From NCBI GenBank assembly GCA_963848525.1, contig CAWKDZ010000002.1:1-64000 (forward strand): a stretch of 64,000 nt of DNA. The letters run 5' to 3'. Shown piece after piece: positions 26,166-34,660 of this stretch. A model generated the notes under the pieces. That model ran no database searches. It saw nothing but the letters and a program-made list of their open reading frames with translations, and was not told the DNA's origin. Every line of letters starts with the position of its first letter. The first letter of the stretch is position 1. The translations under genes were made by a program, and so were the position numbers. The DNA comes from JACCTU01 sp963848525. GTDB lineage: Bacteria; Actinomycetota; Thermoleophilia; Gaiellales; Gaiellaceae.

Positions 26166-26994
26166 CCACGTGGTCCCGCCAGGTGTGCCTCGGCTCGTAC
26201 CCGAGAAGCCGCTGCGCCTTCGCGCTGGAGAGCAGTGAGTCGTACGCGCCCGGCGTCGCTCGGAGTGGCACGGAGGGAAAGACCTCCGCCATCAGCTCCG
26301 CGCTCGGGCGGTTCATGACGGTGTCCGCAGCGGCGACGATGAAGTGCTCCGCGCCGCGCAGGTCGGACTCGAGTGCGAGGACGCAGCTCTGCGCGACGTC
26401 GCGCACGTCCACGTAGCCCCAGAGGTTCCAGCGCCGAAGCCTGGGATCCTCCCAGTACGACGGAAACCGCCCGTACTCGCCCGGCTCCATGATGTTCGAG
26501 AAGCGAAGCGCAACGAAGGGCGTTCCCGACCAGCGGCTGAGCTGCCGCGCGAGCTCCTCGCCGAGGAGCTTCGAGAGGGCGTAGCTCGACTCGGGGTACG
26601 CGGGATGCTCCTCGTCGATCGGGGCGTACGCCGGTTGCTCGCGCTCGAACGGCAGCCCGAGGATCGTCTCGCTCGACGCCCAGACGACGCGCCGCAGCCC
26701 GAGCAGTCGCGCCGCCTCGAACACGTTGTACGTGCTCAGCAGGTTCGTGCGGAACGTCGTCTCCGGCGTCCGGATCCCGCCGGCGGGGATCGCGGCGAGG
26801 TGCACGACGGCTTCGGCGCCGGCCAGGCACTCGACCGTCTGCCCGAGCTCGGTCAGGTCGACGATCAACGAGGGCGTCAGTTGCTCGCCCGGCGGCACGA
26901 GGTCGACGCCGAGCACGTCGTGGCCGCGGTCGAGCAGACCGCGGACGACGCCGCGGCCGGCCTTCCCGCTCGCGCCCGTGACGACGACCTTCAC
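26149..26994 (-). CDS. NAD-dependent epimerase/dehydratase (extended SDR)
   Basis: A 281-residue extended short-chain dehydrogenase. The N-terminal Rossmann motif is VVVTGASGKAGRGVV (G-x-x-G-x-x-G). The catalytic YxxxK is in SSYALSKLLGEE, with SSETILG supplying the Ser/Thr. VVHLAAIPAGG is the family NNAG-equivalent. Members act on nucleotide sugars or uronates. The sequence does not show which. It is divergent from the aldo/keto reductase at 27017, with only 22 bp between starts. Confidence 0.85.
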   Translation of the reverse strand: MKVVVTGASGKAGRGVVRGLLDRGHDVLGVDLVPPGEQLTPSLIVDLTELGQTVECLAGAEAVVHLAAIPAGGIRTPETTFRTNLLSTYNVFEAARLLGLRRVVWASSETILGLPFEREQPAYAPIDEEHPAYPESSYALSKLLGEELARQLSRWSGTPFVALRFSNIMEPGEYGRFPSYWEDPRLRRWNLWGYVDVRDVAQSCVLALESDLRGAEHFIVAAADTVMNRPSAELMAEVFPSVPLRATPGAYDSLLSSAKAQRLLGYEPRHTWRDHVASGRA

Positions 26995-27016
26995 GCGGCG
27001 ATGATTTCATCTGCCC

Positions 27017-27973
27017 GTGCAGACGCGCCGCCTCGGTTCGAACGGGCCCGACCTCAGCGTCGTCGGGTTCGGCTCGTGGGCGCTCGGCGGTTCGTGGCAG
27101 TACGGCTGGGGCGCGCAGGACGACGACGAGTCGATCGCCGCGATCCGTTACGCCGTCGAGCGCGGCGTCAACTGGGTCGACACGGCGGCGGTCTACGGCC
27201 ACGGGCACTCCGAGCAGGTCGTCGGCCGCGCCGTGCAGCCGTTCGCCGTCGGCGAGGAGGTGCTCGTGTTCACGAAGTGCGGCGAGCGCTTCGTCGACGA
27301 GGACGGCCAGGAGCTCGGCGGGCTCCGTCCCGCTTCGATCCGGGAGGAGTGCGAGCGGAGCCTCCGGCGCTTGGGCCTGGAGCGCATCGACCTCTACCAG
27401 TTCCACTGGCCCGACCCCGACACGCCGGTCGAGGAGTCGTGGGCGACGATGGTCGAGCTCGTCGAGGAGGGCAAGGTGCGCTGGATCGGCTTCTGCAACT
27501 CCACGGTCGAGCTGCTCGAGCGCTGCGAGGCGATTCGACACGTCGATTCCTCGCAGCCGCCGCTGAGCTTGCTCAACCGTGAGGCCCGCGACGACGTGAT
27601 CCCGTGGTGCCGGGACCACGGCACGGGCGTGATCGTGTACTCGCCGATGGCGTCGGGTCTGCTCACGGGCGCCTTCAGCCCGGAGCGCGTCGAGCAGCTC
27701 GCCGAGGACGACTGGCGGCGGCGCGACGCGGCCTTTCGGGAGCCGAGGCTTTCCGAGGCGCTCGAGCTCGTCGAGCGGCTGCGTCCGATCGCCGAGCGGC
27801 TCGGCTGCTCGCTCGCTGCGCTCGCCGTCGCGTGGACCGTCGCCGTTCCGGGCGTCACGGGCGCGATCGTCGGCGCGCGCCGCCCGGAGCAGGTCGACGA
27901 CTGGCTCACCGCCGGCGAGCTCGAGCTCGGCGCGGACGTCTTGGACGAGATCGAGCAGCTGCTCGCGGCCTGA
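27017..27973 (+). CDS. Aldo/keto reductase
   Basis: A 318-residue (alpha/beta)8 NADPH-dependent reductase. The N-terminus is MQTRRLGSNGPDLSVVGFGS. The tetrad is Asp55 and Tyr60 in VNWVDTAAVYGHG, Lys in VFTKCG, and His in YQFHWPDPD. The C-terminal GVTGAIVGARRPEQVDDWL is the cofactor-binding segment. The subgroup resembles YajO/Tas or galactose-dehydrogenase-like proteins. It is divergent from the epimerase. The substrate is unknown. Confidence 0.86.
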   Translation: MQTRRLGSNGPDLSVVGFGSWALGGSWQYGWGAQDDDESIAAIRYAVERGVNWVDTAAVYGHGHSEQVVGRAVQPFAVGEEVLVFTKCGERFVDEDGQELGGLRPASIREECERSLRRLGLERIDLYQFHWPDPDTPVEESWATMVELVEEGKVRWIGFCNSTVELLERCEAIRHVDSSQPPLSLLNREARDDVIPWCRDHGTGVIVYSPMASGLLTGAFSPERVEQLAEDDWRRRDAAFREPRLSEALELVERLRPIAERLGCSLAALAVAWTVAVPGVTGAIVGARRPEQVDDWLTAGELELGADVLDEIEQLLAA

Positions 27974-27977
27974 CGCT

Positions 27978-29141
27978 TCAGTTCTGCGTCGGCCCCGCGC
28001 GGACCTCCGCGCGGAACGTGCGGAAGTGCAGCGTCTCCCACGTGAGCGCGACGACCAGCGTGCCGACGGCGATCGCCATCAGCGCGAGCCCGTCGAGCTC
28101 GGGGAACACGACCACGACGAGCACGCACGCCGCAGCAGCGGCGAGGCGCTCGTAGGCGACATGGCGGATGATCCGGAAGCGCGCCGCCGCGAAGCCGAGC
28201 AGGAACACCGCGAGGCCCGCGCCGAGCGCGAACCGACCCGCTCCCGAGAGCGGCTCCCCGGGCGCCGCGACCGTCTTCTTCGCGGCGACGGCGAACAGGA
28301 TGATCCCGAGCACGAGCGGGTAGTGCGCGAGCGTGAAGACGTCGCGCGCGACCGGCCCGCGCACCTCGGGCGGGCGATTGGCGAGTACGCGTGCGAGCAC
28401 CGCCGCGGTGAAGTCGAAGTAGGCCCACCAGAGCGCGGCGACGCCGACGAATGCGACCCCGAGAGCGGCGGCGAACGCAAGGTCCTCCGGATGGCCGGAG
28501 AGGCCCGCACCCACGGCGACGATCGACTCGCCCAGCGCGATGATCACGAAGAGGGCGTACCGCTCGGCGAAGTGCGCGGGTGAGACGCGGAAGCCAGTCT
28601 CCGGTCCCATCCGCAACGCGCCGGCGACGTCGATCACGATCGCGGCGACCCAGAGCGCGACGCGCGCGTCGTGCGGGACGAAGGCGCCGACCAGCACGAG
28701 CACGGGCGCGAACGCGAACCAGGGCGTGAGGCGGATCACCGCCGCGCGGTGCTCGGGCTCGTCGGCGAGCCCGTGGATGTAGAGCCCGAGATGGAGCATG
28801 CGGACGACGAAGAACGGGACCGCGAACCACGCGGCCGCCCCCGCGAACGCGTCCGGCACGCTGATCGCCATCCCGAAGCTCGCGCCCATCGCGAGCAGGT
28901 AGCCGAGCCGGTGCAGCGGCTGGCGGAGATCGATCGCGTTTGTCGCCCACGTGAAGGCCGACCACGCCCAGTAGACGAGCCCGAGCACGAGTGCGCCCTT
29001 GGCGAAGCCCGCTGCGCTCGGGTCGCCGAGCATCAGCGCCGTCACCTGCGTGATTGCGAAGACGAAGACGAGATCGAAGAAGAGCTCGAGGTACGAGGTG
29101 CGGCGCTCGACCTCTTCGACCTGCACGGCCGTGGCCTCCAC
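27978..29141 (-). CDS. Low temperature requirement protein A (LtrA) family membrane protein
   Basis: A 387-residue protein with about ten membrane helices. The family landmark RRTSYLELFFDLVFVFAITQ near residue 15 and later WWAYFDFTAA are typical of LtrA proteins, whose biochemical role is unknown. GTG 29141 was selected because the minus-strand -10 TACGAT (complement of 29149-29154) sits 7 nt upstream, making it a leaderless gene. The open frame beyond it lacks family similarity. A 17-bp palindrome overlaps the promoter. Confidence 0.82.
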   Translation of the reverse strand: MEATAVQVEEVERRTSYLELFFDLVFVFAITQVTALMLGDPSAAGFAKGALVLGLVYWAWSAFTWATNAIDLRQPLHRLGYLLAMGASFGMAISVPDAFAGAAAWFAVPFFVVRMLHLGLYIHGLADEPEHRAAVIRLTPWFAFAPVLVLVGAFVPHDARVALWVAAIVIDVAGALRMGPETGFRVSPAHFAERYALFVIIALGESIVAVGAGLSGHPEDLAFAAALGVAFVGVAALWWAYFDFTAAVLARVLANRPPEVRGPVARDVFTLAHYPLVLGIILFAVAAKKTVAAPGEPLSGAGRFALGAGLAVFLLGFAAARFRIIRHVAYERLAAAAACVLVVVVFPELDGLALMAIAVGTLVVALTWETLHFRTFRAEVRAGPTQN

Positions 29142-29143
29142 CG

Positions 29144-29160
29144 CGACAATCGTATTGTCG
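29144..29160. promoter_or_regulatory. Perfect palindrome over the ltrA-like promoter
   Basis: CGACAAT-CGT-ATTGTCG is a perfect 7-bp inverted repeat with a 3-bp centre. It covers the -10 element (complement of 29149-29154) of the LtrA-family gene and lies 43 bp before the divergent dynamin-like gene. It is a good candidate operator for a dimeric repressor controlling one or both genes. Confidence 0.5.
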
Positions 29161-29202
29161 GCGGCCGAGGTTGCGCCTCCGGCGAATGGGAACGATGCCG
29201 CC

Positions 29203-30885
29203 GTGACCCCCGAGTCCACGCTGATCGAGCCCCTCGACCGCCTCCGCGGCGAGCTGCGGGCCGTCGAGCTCGGGCTCGACCTCCCGTCGGCCGAGCGTGG
29301 GCGGCACCTGCGCGACGAGCTCGTCGGGCAGATCGAGGACTACCTGCTCCCGCGGCTTCGGCAGATGGAGGCGCCGCTGCTGATGGTCGTGGGCGGCTCG
29401 ACAGGCGCCGGCAAGTCGACGCTCGTCAACACCGTGGTCGGCGCGACCCTGAGCGAGGCGGGCGTCCTGCGGCCGACGACGCGCGGCCCGCTGCTCGTCT
29501 GCAACCCGGGCGACGTCCGCTGGTTCGAGGACGAGCGCGTGCTGCCCGGGCTCGCGCGGAAGACCGGCGGCGCAGGCAGCGCGACCGAGCTCGTGCTCGC
29601 GACGACCGAGCGTCTGCCCGCGGGCCTGGCTCTGCTCGACGCCCCGGACATCGACTCCGTGGTGGCCGAGAACCGCGCGCTCGGCGCGCAGCTGCTCGCC
29701 GCGGCGGACGCCTGGCTCTTCGTCACGACCGCCGCGCGCTACGCGGACGCGGTGCCGTGGGAGCTGCTCGAGGGCGCGCGGGAGCGCGGCACCTCGCTCG
29801 CGGTCGTGCTCAACCGCGTGCCGCCAGACGCCGTCGCCGAGGTCTCCGACCACCTCCGCCAGATGCTGGGCGAGCGCGGGCTCGACGATGCGGAGCTGCT
29901 CGTCGTCAGGGAGACGGCGCTCGAGGACGGGCTGATCCCGCCGGCCGAGTTTCAGGCGGTGCGGCGCTGGCTCGACGGGCTGGCCGCCGACGCGTCGCGT
30001 CGGCAGGCGCTGATCCGCAGGACGCTGACCGGGGCCCTCGACACCGTGCCGGCGCGCGTCGGGGCCGTCGAGGCGGCGCTCGCCGAGCAGCGCGCCGTGG
30101 CGGAGGAGCTGCGCGCCGAGTCGCGGCGTTCGTACAGGCGAGCGCTCGAGGAAATCGACGACGTCGTCCGCAGCGGCTCGCTCCTGCGCGGCGAGGTGCT
30201 CGCGCGCTGGCACGAGGTGATCGGCACCGGCGACCTGATGCGCGCGCTCGAGGCGCGCGTCGGCTGGGTCCGCGACCGCTTCCGTTCCCTCGTCACGGGC
30301 CGGCCCGCGGCGGCCGGCGAGCTCGAGGCTGCGGTCGAGACGAGCGTGGACGCGGTCGTGCTCGCGGCCGCCGACCGGGCGGCGGAACGCGCCGCGCGCA
30401 GCTGGCGGGATCGGCCCGTCGGGCGCTCGCTGCTCGCGGATCAGCGGCTCGACGCCGTGTCGCCCGAGCTCGAGCCCGCGACGAGGGAGGAGGTGCGGGC
30501 GTGGCAGCGCCAGGTGTTCGAGCTCGTCCGTGCCGAGGGGATGAGCAAGCGCACGACCGCCCGGCTCGCCTCGCTCGGCGTCAACGGCGCGGGGCTGACG
30601 GTGATGATCGCCGTGTTCGCGCACACCGGCGGACTGACGGGAACGGAGCTCGTCGTCGCCGGCGGGACGTCCGCGCTCAGCCAGAAGGTGCTCGAGGCGA
30701 TCTTCGGCGACCAGGCGGTGCGTGCACTCGCCGCGAAGGCGCGGGAGGACCTGCTCGAGCGCGTCGAGCGCCTCCTTGCCGCCGAGGAGCGCCGCTTCGT
30801 CGCCGTGCTCGAGCGCGTCGTGCCGGACGACGAGCGCCTGGAGCAGCTGCACGCCGCCCTGCGCGTGTTCAACCGCGCCCGTTGA
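29203..30885 (+). CDS. Dynamin-like/septin-type large GTPase (first of a pair)
   Basis: A 560-residue protein. The P-loop GGSTGAGKSTL is at about residues 64-74, switch region LRPTTRGPL follows, the G3-like LLDAPDIDS is near 145, and G4 is VVLNRVP instead of N-K-x-D. A long helical middle is followed by a hydrophobic segment near 465-485 (LTVMIAVFAHTGGLTG) that may insert in membranes. The arrangement, coupled by a TTGA overlap to a second GTPase, resembles the DynA/DynB pair of Streptomyces that stabilises Z-rings during septation. A septation role here is inference. Confidence 0.72.
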   Translation: MTPESTLIEPLDRLRGELRAVELGLDLPSAERGRHLRDELVGQIEDYLLPRLRQMEAPLLMVVGGSTGAGKSTLVNTVVGATLSEAGVLRPTTRGPLLVCNPGDVRWFEDERVLPGLARKTGGAGSATELVLATTERLPAGLALLDAPDIDSVVAENRALGAQLLAAADAWLFVTTAARYADAVPWELLEGARERGTSLAVVLNRVPPDAVAEVSDHLRQMLGERGLDDAELLVVRETALEDGLIPPAEFQAVRRWLDGLAADASRRQALIRRTLTGALDTVPARVGAVEAALAEQRAVAEELRAESRRSYRRALEEIDDVVRSGSLLRGEVLARWHEVIGTGDLMRALEARVGWVRDRFRSLVTGRPAAAGELEAAVETSVDAVVLAAADRAAERAARSWRDRPVGRSLLADQRLDAVSPELEPATREEVRAWQRQVFELVRAEGMSKRTTARLASLGVNGAGLTVMIAVFAHTGGLTGTELVVAGGTSALSQKVLEAIFGDQAVRALAAKAREDLLERVERLLAAEERRFVAVLERVVPDDERLEQLHAALRVFNRAR

Positions 30886-32447
30886 GCGGGAAGCTCGACC
30901 GCCGGCTGAGCGCGCTGGCCGAGGCCGTCGACCTCGCGGACGGGCGGCTCGACGCAGAGCGCGTGGCCGCCGCGCGCCGCGTCGTCGAGCGCGCGGGCGA
31001 GCGGATCGGTTTCGGTCTCGAATCGACGATCGTCGCGCTCGCGGGACCCACGGGCGCCGGCAAGTCGTCGCTCTTCAACGCGCTCGCCGGCAGCGACGTC
31101 TCGCAGGTCGGCCGTCGGCGCCCGACGACCGCCGCGCCCTCGGCCGCGACGTGGGGCGACGCGGCGCCGGAGCTGCTCGACTGGCTCCAGGTGGCGCGGC
31201 GCCACCGGGCGGGCAACGGCGCGCTCGGCGGCCTCGTGCTGCTCGACCTCCCGGACTTCGACTCGGTCGAGCGCTCGCACCGGCTCGAGGTCGACCGGCT
31301 GCTCGAGCTCGTCGACCTGCTCGTCTGGGTCGTCGACCCGCAGAAGTACGCCGACGCGCGCTTGCACGACGATTACCTGCGCGTGCTGACCAGCTACGGC
31401 GAGTCGATGCTCGTCGTGCTCAACCAGGTCGACGCACTGCCCGGCGACGGCGTCCCCGCGATCCGCGACGACCTCGTCGGCCTGCTGCGCGGCAACGGGC
31501 TCGGGTCGGTTCCGGTGCTCACGGTTTCGGCGCTGACCGGTGACGGGTTGGACGGGCTGCGCGAGACCCTGCGTGAGGCGGTCGCGCGCCGCGCGGCGGC
31601 CGTCGCCCGACTCGGCGCGGACGTGAGCGTTGCCGCGGCCGCCCTGCTCGAGGAGTGCGCGCCGTCGGCGCGTGCCGAGCTGCCCAAGACGGAACGTGAC
31701 CGGGTGCGCGTCGCGCTCGCCGACGCGGCAGGCGTTCCGACCGTCGTCCGGGCCGTCTCGAGCGCGCATCGCCGGCGCGGCGCGCTCGCCGCCGGCTGGC
31801 CGTTCGCCCGCTGGCTCAAGCGGCTCCGCCCGGACCCGCTGCGGCGGCTGCGGCTGCCCGACCAGCCCGAGCCGGACGCCGGAACGTCGCTTCCCGGCGC
31901 CTCGCCGGTCCAGCGCGAGCAGGTCGCGGCGGCCACGCGGGCGCTCGCGGCCGGCGCGTCGAGCGAGCTGCCGGCGCCCTGGCCCAACGTCGTCCGCCGC
32001 GCCGCGACCGCGCGCGAGGAGCAGCTGGCCGACCGCCTCGACCGTGCCGTCGCAGGCGCCGACCTGCACGTCGGCCGTCCGCGCTGGTGGTGGCTCGCGG
32101 GCGCGCTGCAGAAGCTGCTCGCGGTCGTCACCATCGTCGGGCTGCTCTGGCTGCTGGCGCTGGTGCTGCTCGCCTGGCTCCAGCTCGACGATGTCGTGCC
32201 GCTGCCCGAGGTCCGGGGGATCCCGGTGCCGACGCTGTTGCTGCTCGGCGGTGTCGCGGCCGGGCTCGTGCTCGCGTTCGTGGTTCGCCTCGTCAACGGC
32301 GCCGCCGCTCGCCGCCGTGCCCGCGCCGCCGAGCGCTCGCTGCGCGCGCGCGTCGACGAGGTCGCGGAGGAGCTCGTGCTCGGGCCGGTCCAGGCCGAGC
32401 TGGACGCGCACCGGCGGCTCTGCGAGCTGCTGGGTGCAGCGTTGTAG
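30882..32447 (+). CDS. YfjP-like dynamin-related GTPase with two membrane helices (second of a pair)
   Basis: A 521-residue protein. P-loop AGPTGAGKSSLFN is at about 54-66, switch RRRPTTAAPS, G3 LLDLPDFDSVE and G4 VVLNQVDAL follow. Two adjacent hydrophobic helices near residues 412-434 and 445-468 precede a basic, helical C-terminus. The TTG start overlaps the upstream stop (TTGA), so the pair is made in fixed ratio. Bacterial relatives remodel or stabilise the membrane at the division site. Confidence 0.74.
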   Translation: MSGKLDRRLSALAEAVDLADGRLDAERVAAARRVVERAGERIGFGLESTIVALAGPTGAGKSSLFNALAGSDVSQVGRRRPTTAAPSAATWGDAAPELLDWLQVARRHRAGNGALGGLVLLDLPDFDSVERSHRLEVDRLLELVDLLVWVVDPQKYADARLHDDYLRVLTSYGESMLVVLNQVDALPGDGVPAIRDDLVGLLRGNGLGSVPVLTVSALTGDGLDGLRETLREAVARRAAAVARLGADVSVAAAALLEECAPSARAELPKTERDRVRVALADAAGVPTVVRAVSSAHRRRGALAAGWPFARWLKRLRPDPLRRLRLPDQPEPDAGTSLPGASPVQREQVAAATRALAAGASSELPAPWPNVVRRAATAREEQLADRLDRAVAGADLHVGRPRWWWLAGALQKLLAVVTIVGLLWLLALVLLAWLQLDDVVPLPEVRGIPVPTLLLLGGVAAGLVLAFVVRLVNGAAARRRARAAERSLRARVDEVAEELVLGPVQAELDAHRRLCELLGAAL

Positions 32448-32450
32448 CTT
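32445..32450 (+). promoter_or_regulatory. Leaderless-type -10 element for the GNAT gene
   Basis: TAGCTT overlaps the preceding stop codon and lies 7 nt before the GTG at 32458. There is no Shine-Dalgarno sequence, so the transcript probably starts at the codon. Confidence 0.45.
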
Positions 32451-32457
32451 GTTGGAC

Positions 32458-32913
32458 GTGATCTCCCTACGGCCGATCGACGACTCGAACCGCGCCGCCG
32501 TCGAGGCCTTGGACGTGGCGCCCGAGCAGCAGCGGTTCGTCAGCAACGCCGCCGACTCCATCCGCGAGGCAGCCGGCGAGCCAGCCGGACGCGCTTTGTA
32601 CTGGGCGATCTACGCCGACGAGACCCCGGTCGGGTTCGTGATGATCAGCGATGAGGTCGACGGTCCCGACTACTTCCCGCAGTACCTCTGGAAGCTCTTC
32701 ATCGACGAGCGCTACCAGGGGCGGGGCTACGGCGCGGCGACGCTCGACCTGATCGCCGAGTACTTCCGGAGGCGTCCCGAAGTCGAGGTGATGAGGACGA
32801 GCGCAGGCCAGGGCGCGGGGAGCCCGATCGGCTTCTACGAGCACTACGGCTTCAAGCGGACGGGCGAGATCGTCTTCGACGACGAGGTCCTGCTGCAGCT
32901 CGAGCTTCGCTGA
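32458..32913 (+). CDS. GNAT acetyltransferase, polyamine acetyltransferase-like
   Basis: A 151-residue protein. The motif-A segment is YLWKLFIDERYQGRGYGAATLDLI, with Q-G-R-G-Y-G binding CoA. GSPIGFYEHYGFKRTGE is motif B. The whole pattern (ALYWAIYADETPVGFVMI, then FIDERYQGRGYG) is close to spermine/spermidine acetyltransferases such as BltD/PaiA. The real acceptor is uncertain. Confidence 0.78.
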   Translation: MISLRPIDDSNRAAVEALDVAPEQQRFVSNAADSIREAAGEPAGRALYWAIYADETPVGFVMISDEVDGPDYFPQYLWKLFIDERYQGRGYGAATLDLIAEYFRRRPEVEVMRTSAGQGAGSPIGFYEHYGFKRTGEIVFDDEVLLQLELR

Positions 32914-32929
32914 CGCCCGCCGGGCTCGC

Positions 32930-32952
32930 CTGTCCGAAACGGACAGTACGGT
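32930..32952 (+). promoter_or_regulatory. Palindrome abutting the nucS -10 element
   Basis: CTGTCCG-AAA-CGGACAG (32930-32946) is a perfect 7-bp inverted repeat. It is followed directly by TACGGT (32947-32952), which is 9 nt before the GTG of nucS at 32962. The position between -35 and -10 suits an operator. It is not a classical actinobacterial LexA box. No T run follows, so it is a poor terminator for the GNAT gene. Confidence 0.5.
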
Positions 32953-32961
32953 TCGCCGGTC

Positions 32962-33633
32962 GTGCGCTTGCTCGTCGCCCGCTGCGAGATCACCTACACC
33001 GGCCGGCTCTCCGCGTACCTGCCGGAGTCCACGCGCCTGCTGATCTTCAAGGACGACGGCTCGGTGCTCGTCCACGCGGACGCCGGTGGCTATAAGCCGC
33101 TCAACTGGATGACGCCTCCGACCGTCGTCGAGGAGACGGGCGACGTGCTCGTCGTGCGCAAGCGGCAGGGGCGGAGCGAGGACCGGCTCGAGATCCGGCT
33201 CGCCGAGGTCCTGAGCGACGTCCGCCACGACATGGGCGAGGCCCTGGCGCTGGAGAAAGACGGCGTCGAGCGCGACCTCCAGCTCGAGCTCGCCGCGCAG
33301 CCGCACGCGCTCGAGGAGGACCTGCGGCTCGTCCGCCGCGAGTGGCCGACCGACATCGGCCCGGTCGACCTGATGTGCCGCGACTCGGACGACCAGTGGG
33401 TCGCGGTCGAGATCAAGCGAATCGCGACCCTCGAGGCCGTCGAGCAGCTGAGCCGCTACCTCGAGCGGATCCGGCTCGACCCGGCGATGGCGGGCTGCCG
33501 CGGCATCCTCGCCGCGCAGAGGATCCGGCCCCAGGTCGCGACGATGGCCGACGCGCGCGGGTTCGTCTGCGTCGAGGTCGACCTCGAGTCGCTGCGCGGT
33601 CGGCGGGAGCCGGACCTGACGCTTTTCCTGTAG
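32962..33633 (+). CDS. nucS: Mismatch-specific endonuclease NucS (EndoMS)
   Basis: A 223-residue protein beginning MRLLVARCEITYTGRLSAYL with an N-terminal DNA-binding beta domain (1-115). The C-terminal PD-(D/E)XK nuclease core has DIGPVDLMCRD and WVAVEIKR; Asp, Glu and Lys of the last motif are the catalytic residues. NucS replaces MutS/MutL in most Actinobacteria and some archaea by cutting mismatches together with the beta clamp. The C-terminus EPDLTLFL is the typical clamp-binding tail. It stands alone and is convergent with the aldo/keto reductase. Confidence 0.95.
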   Translation: MRLLVARCEITYTGRLSAYLPESTRLLIFKDDGSVLVHADAGGYKPLNWMTPPTVVEETGDVLVVRKRQGRSEDRLEIRLAEVLSDVRHDMGEALALEKDGVERDLQLELAAQPHALEEDLRLVRREWPTDIGPVDLMCRDSDDQWVAVEIKRIATLEAVEQLSRYLERIRLDPAMAGCRGILAAQRIRPQVATMADARGFVCVEVDLESLRGRREPDLTLFL

Positions 33634-33637
33634 CCCG

Positions 33638-34654
33638 CTAGGCGACGAGCCGCGACCAGGTCTCGCCGTAGATCAGGCCGCGCACGTTCTCAGACTCGAG
33701 GAACGAGCGCGGAAAGCCGAGCTGCGGGCGGGAGCTCTCGTCCAGTCGGGCGAGGTCGTCAGGCGTGAGCCGGACGTCGAGTGCGCCGAGGTTCTCGGTC
33801 AGCTGCTCCGCGCTCCGCGCGCCGACGATCGGCACGATCGTGGGCGGCCCGGCGCGCTCGCGCAGCCAGGCGATCGCGACCTGGGCCGGCCGCGCGCCGT
33901 GGCGTGCCGCCACCTCGCGGACCGCGTCGACGATCCCCTGCATGCGCTCGGAGAGCTCGTCCTCCGGCCAGCGCAGCGTCGAGGGCTCGCGGCCCGCGAG
34001 GACGCCGTGCTCGAGCACACCCCAGGGCGTCACCGCCAGGCCGAACGCCGCGGCCATCGGCAGGAGCTCGCGCTCGGGGTCGCGGCCGGCGAGCGAGTAG
34101 GGGAGCTGGAGGCCGACGAACGGCGTCCAGCCGCGCAGCTCGGCGAGCGTGTTCGCCTGCGCGGCGATCCACGACGGCGAGTCGGAGATCCCGACGTAGA
34201 GCGCCTTCCCGAGCCGCACCTGGTCGTCGAGCGCGCGCACCGCCTCCTCGATCGGCGTCGTCGCGTCGCGCATGTGCAGCCAGAGGAGGTCGACGTAGTC
34301 GGTGCGCAGCTGGCGCAGGCTCCGCTCGAGCGAGCGGACGAGGCTCTTGCGGTGGTTGCCGCCCGCGTTCGGGTCGGCCGGGTCGATCGTCAGCGAGTAC
34401 TTCGTCGCGATCACCCAGCGATCGCGGTCCTGCTGGAGCAGCTCGCCCAGGATCCGCTCGCTCGACCCGTCCGTGTAGTTGTTCGACGTGTCGACGAAGT
34501 TGCCGCCGGCTTCGGCGAACGTCCGCACGATCCGGCCGCACTCCTCGGCGTCGGCGCCCCAGCCCCAGTCCGTGCCGAAGGTCATCGTGCCGAGGCAGAG
34601 CTCGGAGACGCGCAGCCCGCTGCGGCCGAAGAGGAGATAGCGCATCGAGTCCAC
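33638..34654 (-). CDS. Aldo/keto reductase, divergent from a MocR regulator
   Basis: A 338-residue reductase. It reads MRYLLFGRSGLRVSELCLGT, with Asp55 and Tyr60 in NFVDTSNNYTDG, Lys in IATKYS and His in LLWLHMRDA. The C-terminal PPTIVPIVGARSAEQLTENL is the cofactor segment. GTG 34654 is 6 nt after a minus-strand TACGTT element, so the leaderless start adds three residues before the family-typical ATG at 34645. Half-sites shared with the divergent MocR gene suggest joint control. Confidence 0.86.
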   Translation of the reverse strand: MDSMRYLLFGRSGLRVSELCLGTMTFGTDWGWGADAEECGRIVRTFAEAGGNFVDTSNNYTDGSSERILGELLQQDRDRWVIATKYSLTIDPADPNAGGNHRKSLVRSLERSLRQLRTDYVDLLWLHMRDATTPIEEAVRALDDQVRLGKALYVGISDSPSWIAAQANTLAELRGWTPFVGLQLPYSLAGRDPERELLPMAAAFGLAVTPWGVLEHGVLAGREPSTLRWPEDELSERMQGIVDAVREVAARHGARPAQVAIAWLRERAGPPTIVPIVGARSAEQLTENLGALDVRLTPDDLARLDESSRPQLGFPRSFLESENVRGLIYGETWSRLVA

Positions 34655-34660
34655 GCCGCG

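Noticed and set aside
29186..29206. Six-codon mini-frame MGTMPP overlapping the first GTPase start
   Set aside because: It is too short and has no ribosome-binding site; chance occurrence is likely.
27394..30852. A 1,152-codon open frame on the minus strand, and a 1,258-codon frame on the plus strand at 28671-32447
   Set aside because: Both are high-GC shadow frames. They are Arg/Pro/Ala-rich, match no family, and lie across well-supported genes (LtrA-like, dynamin-like GTPases). Only the part of the plus frame from 30882 is real.
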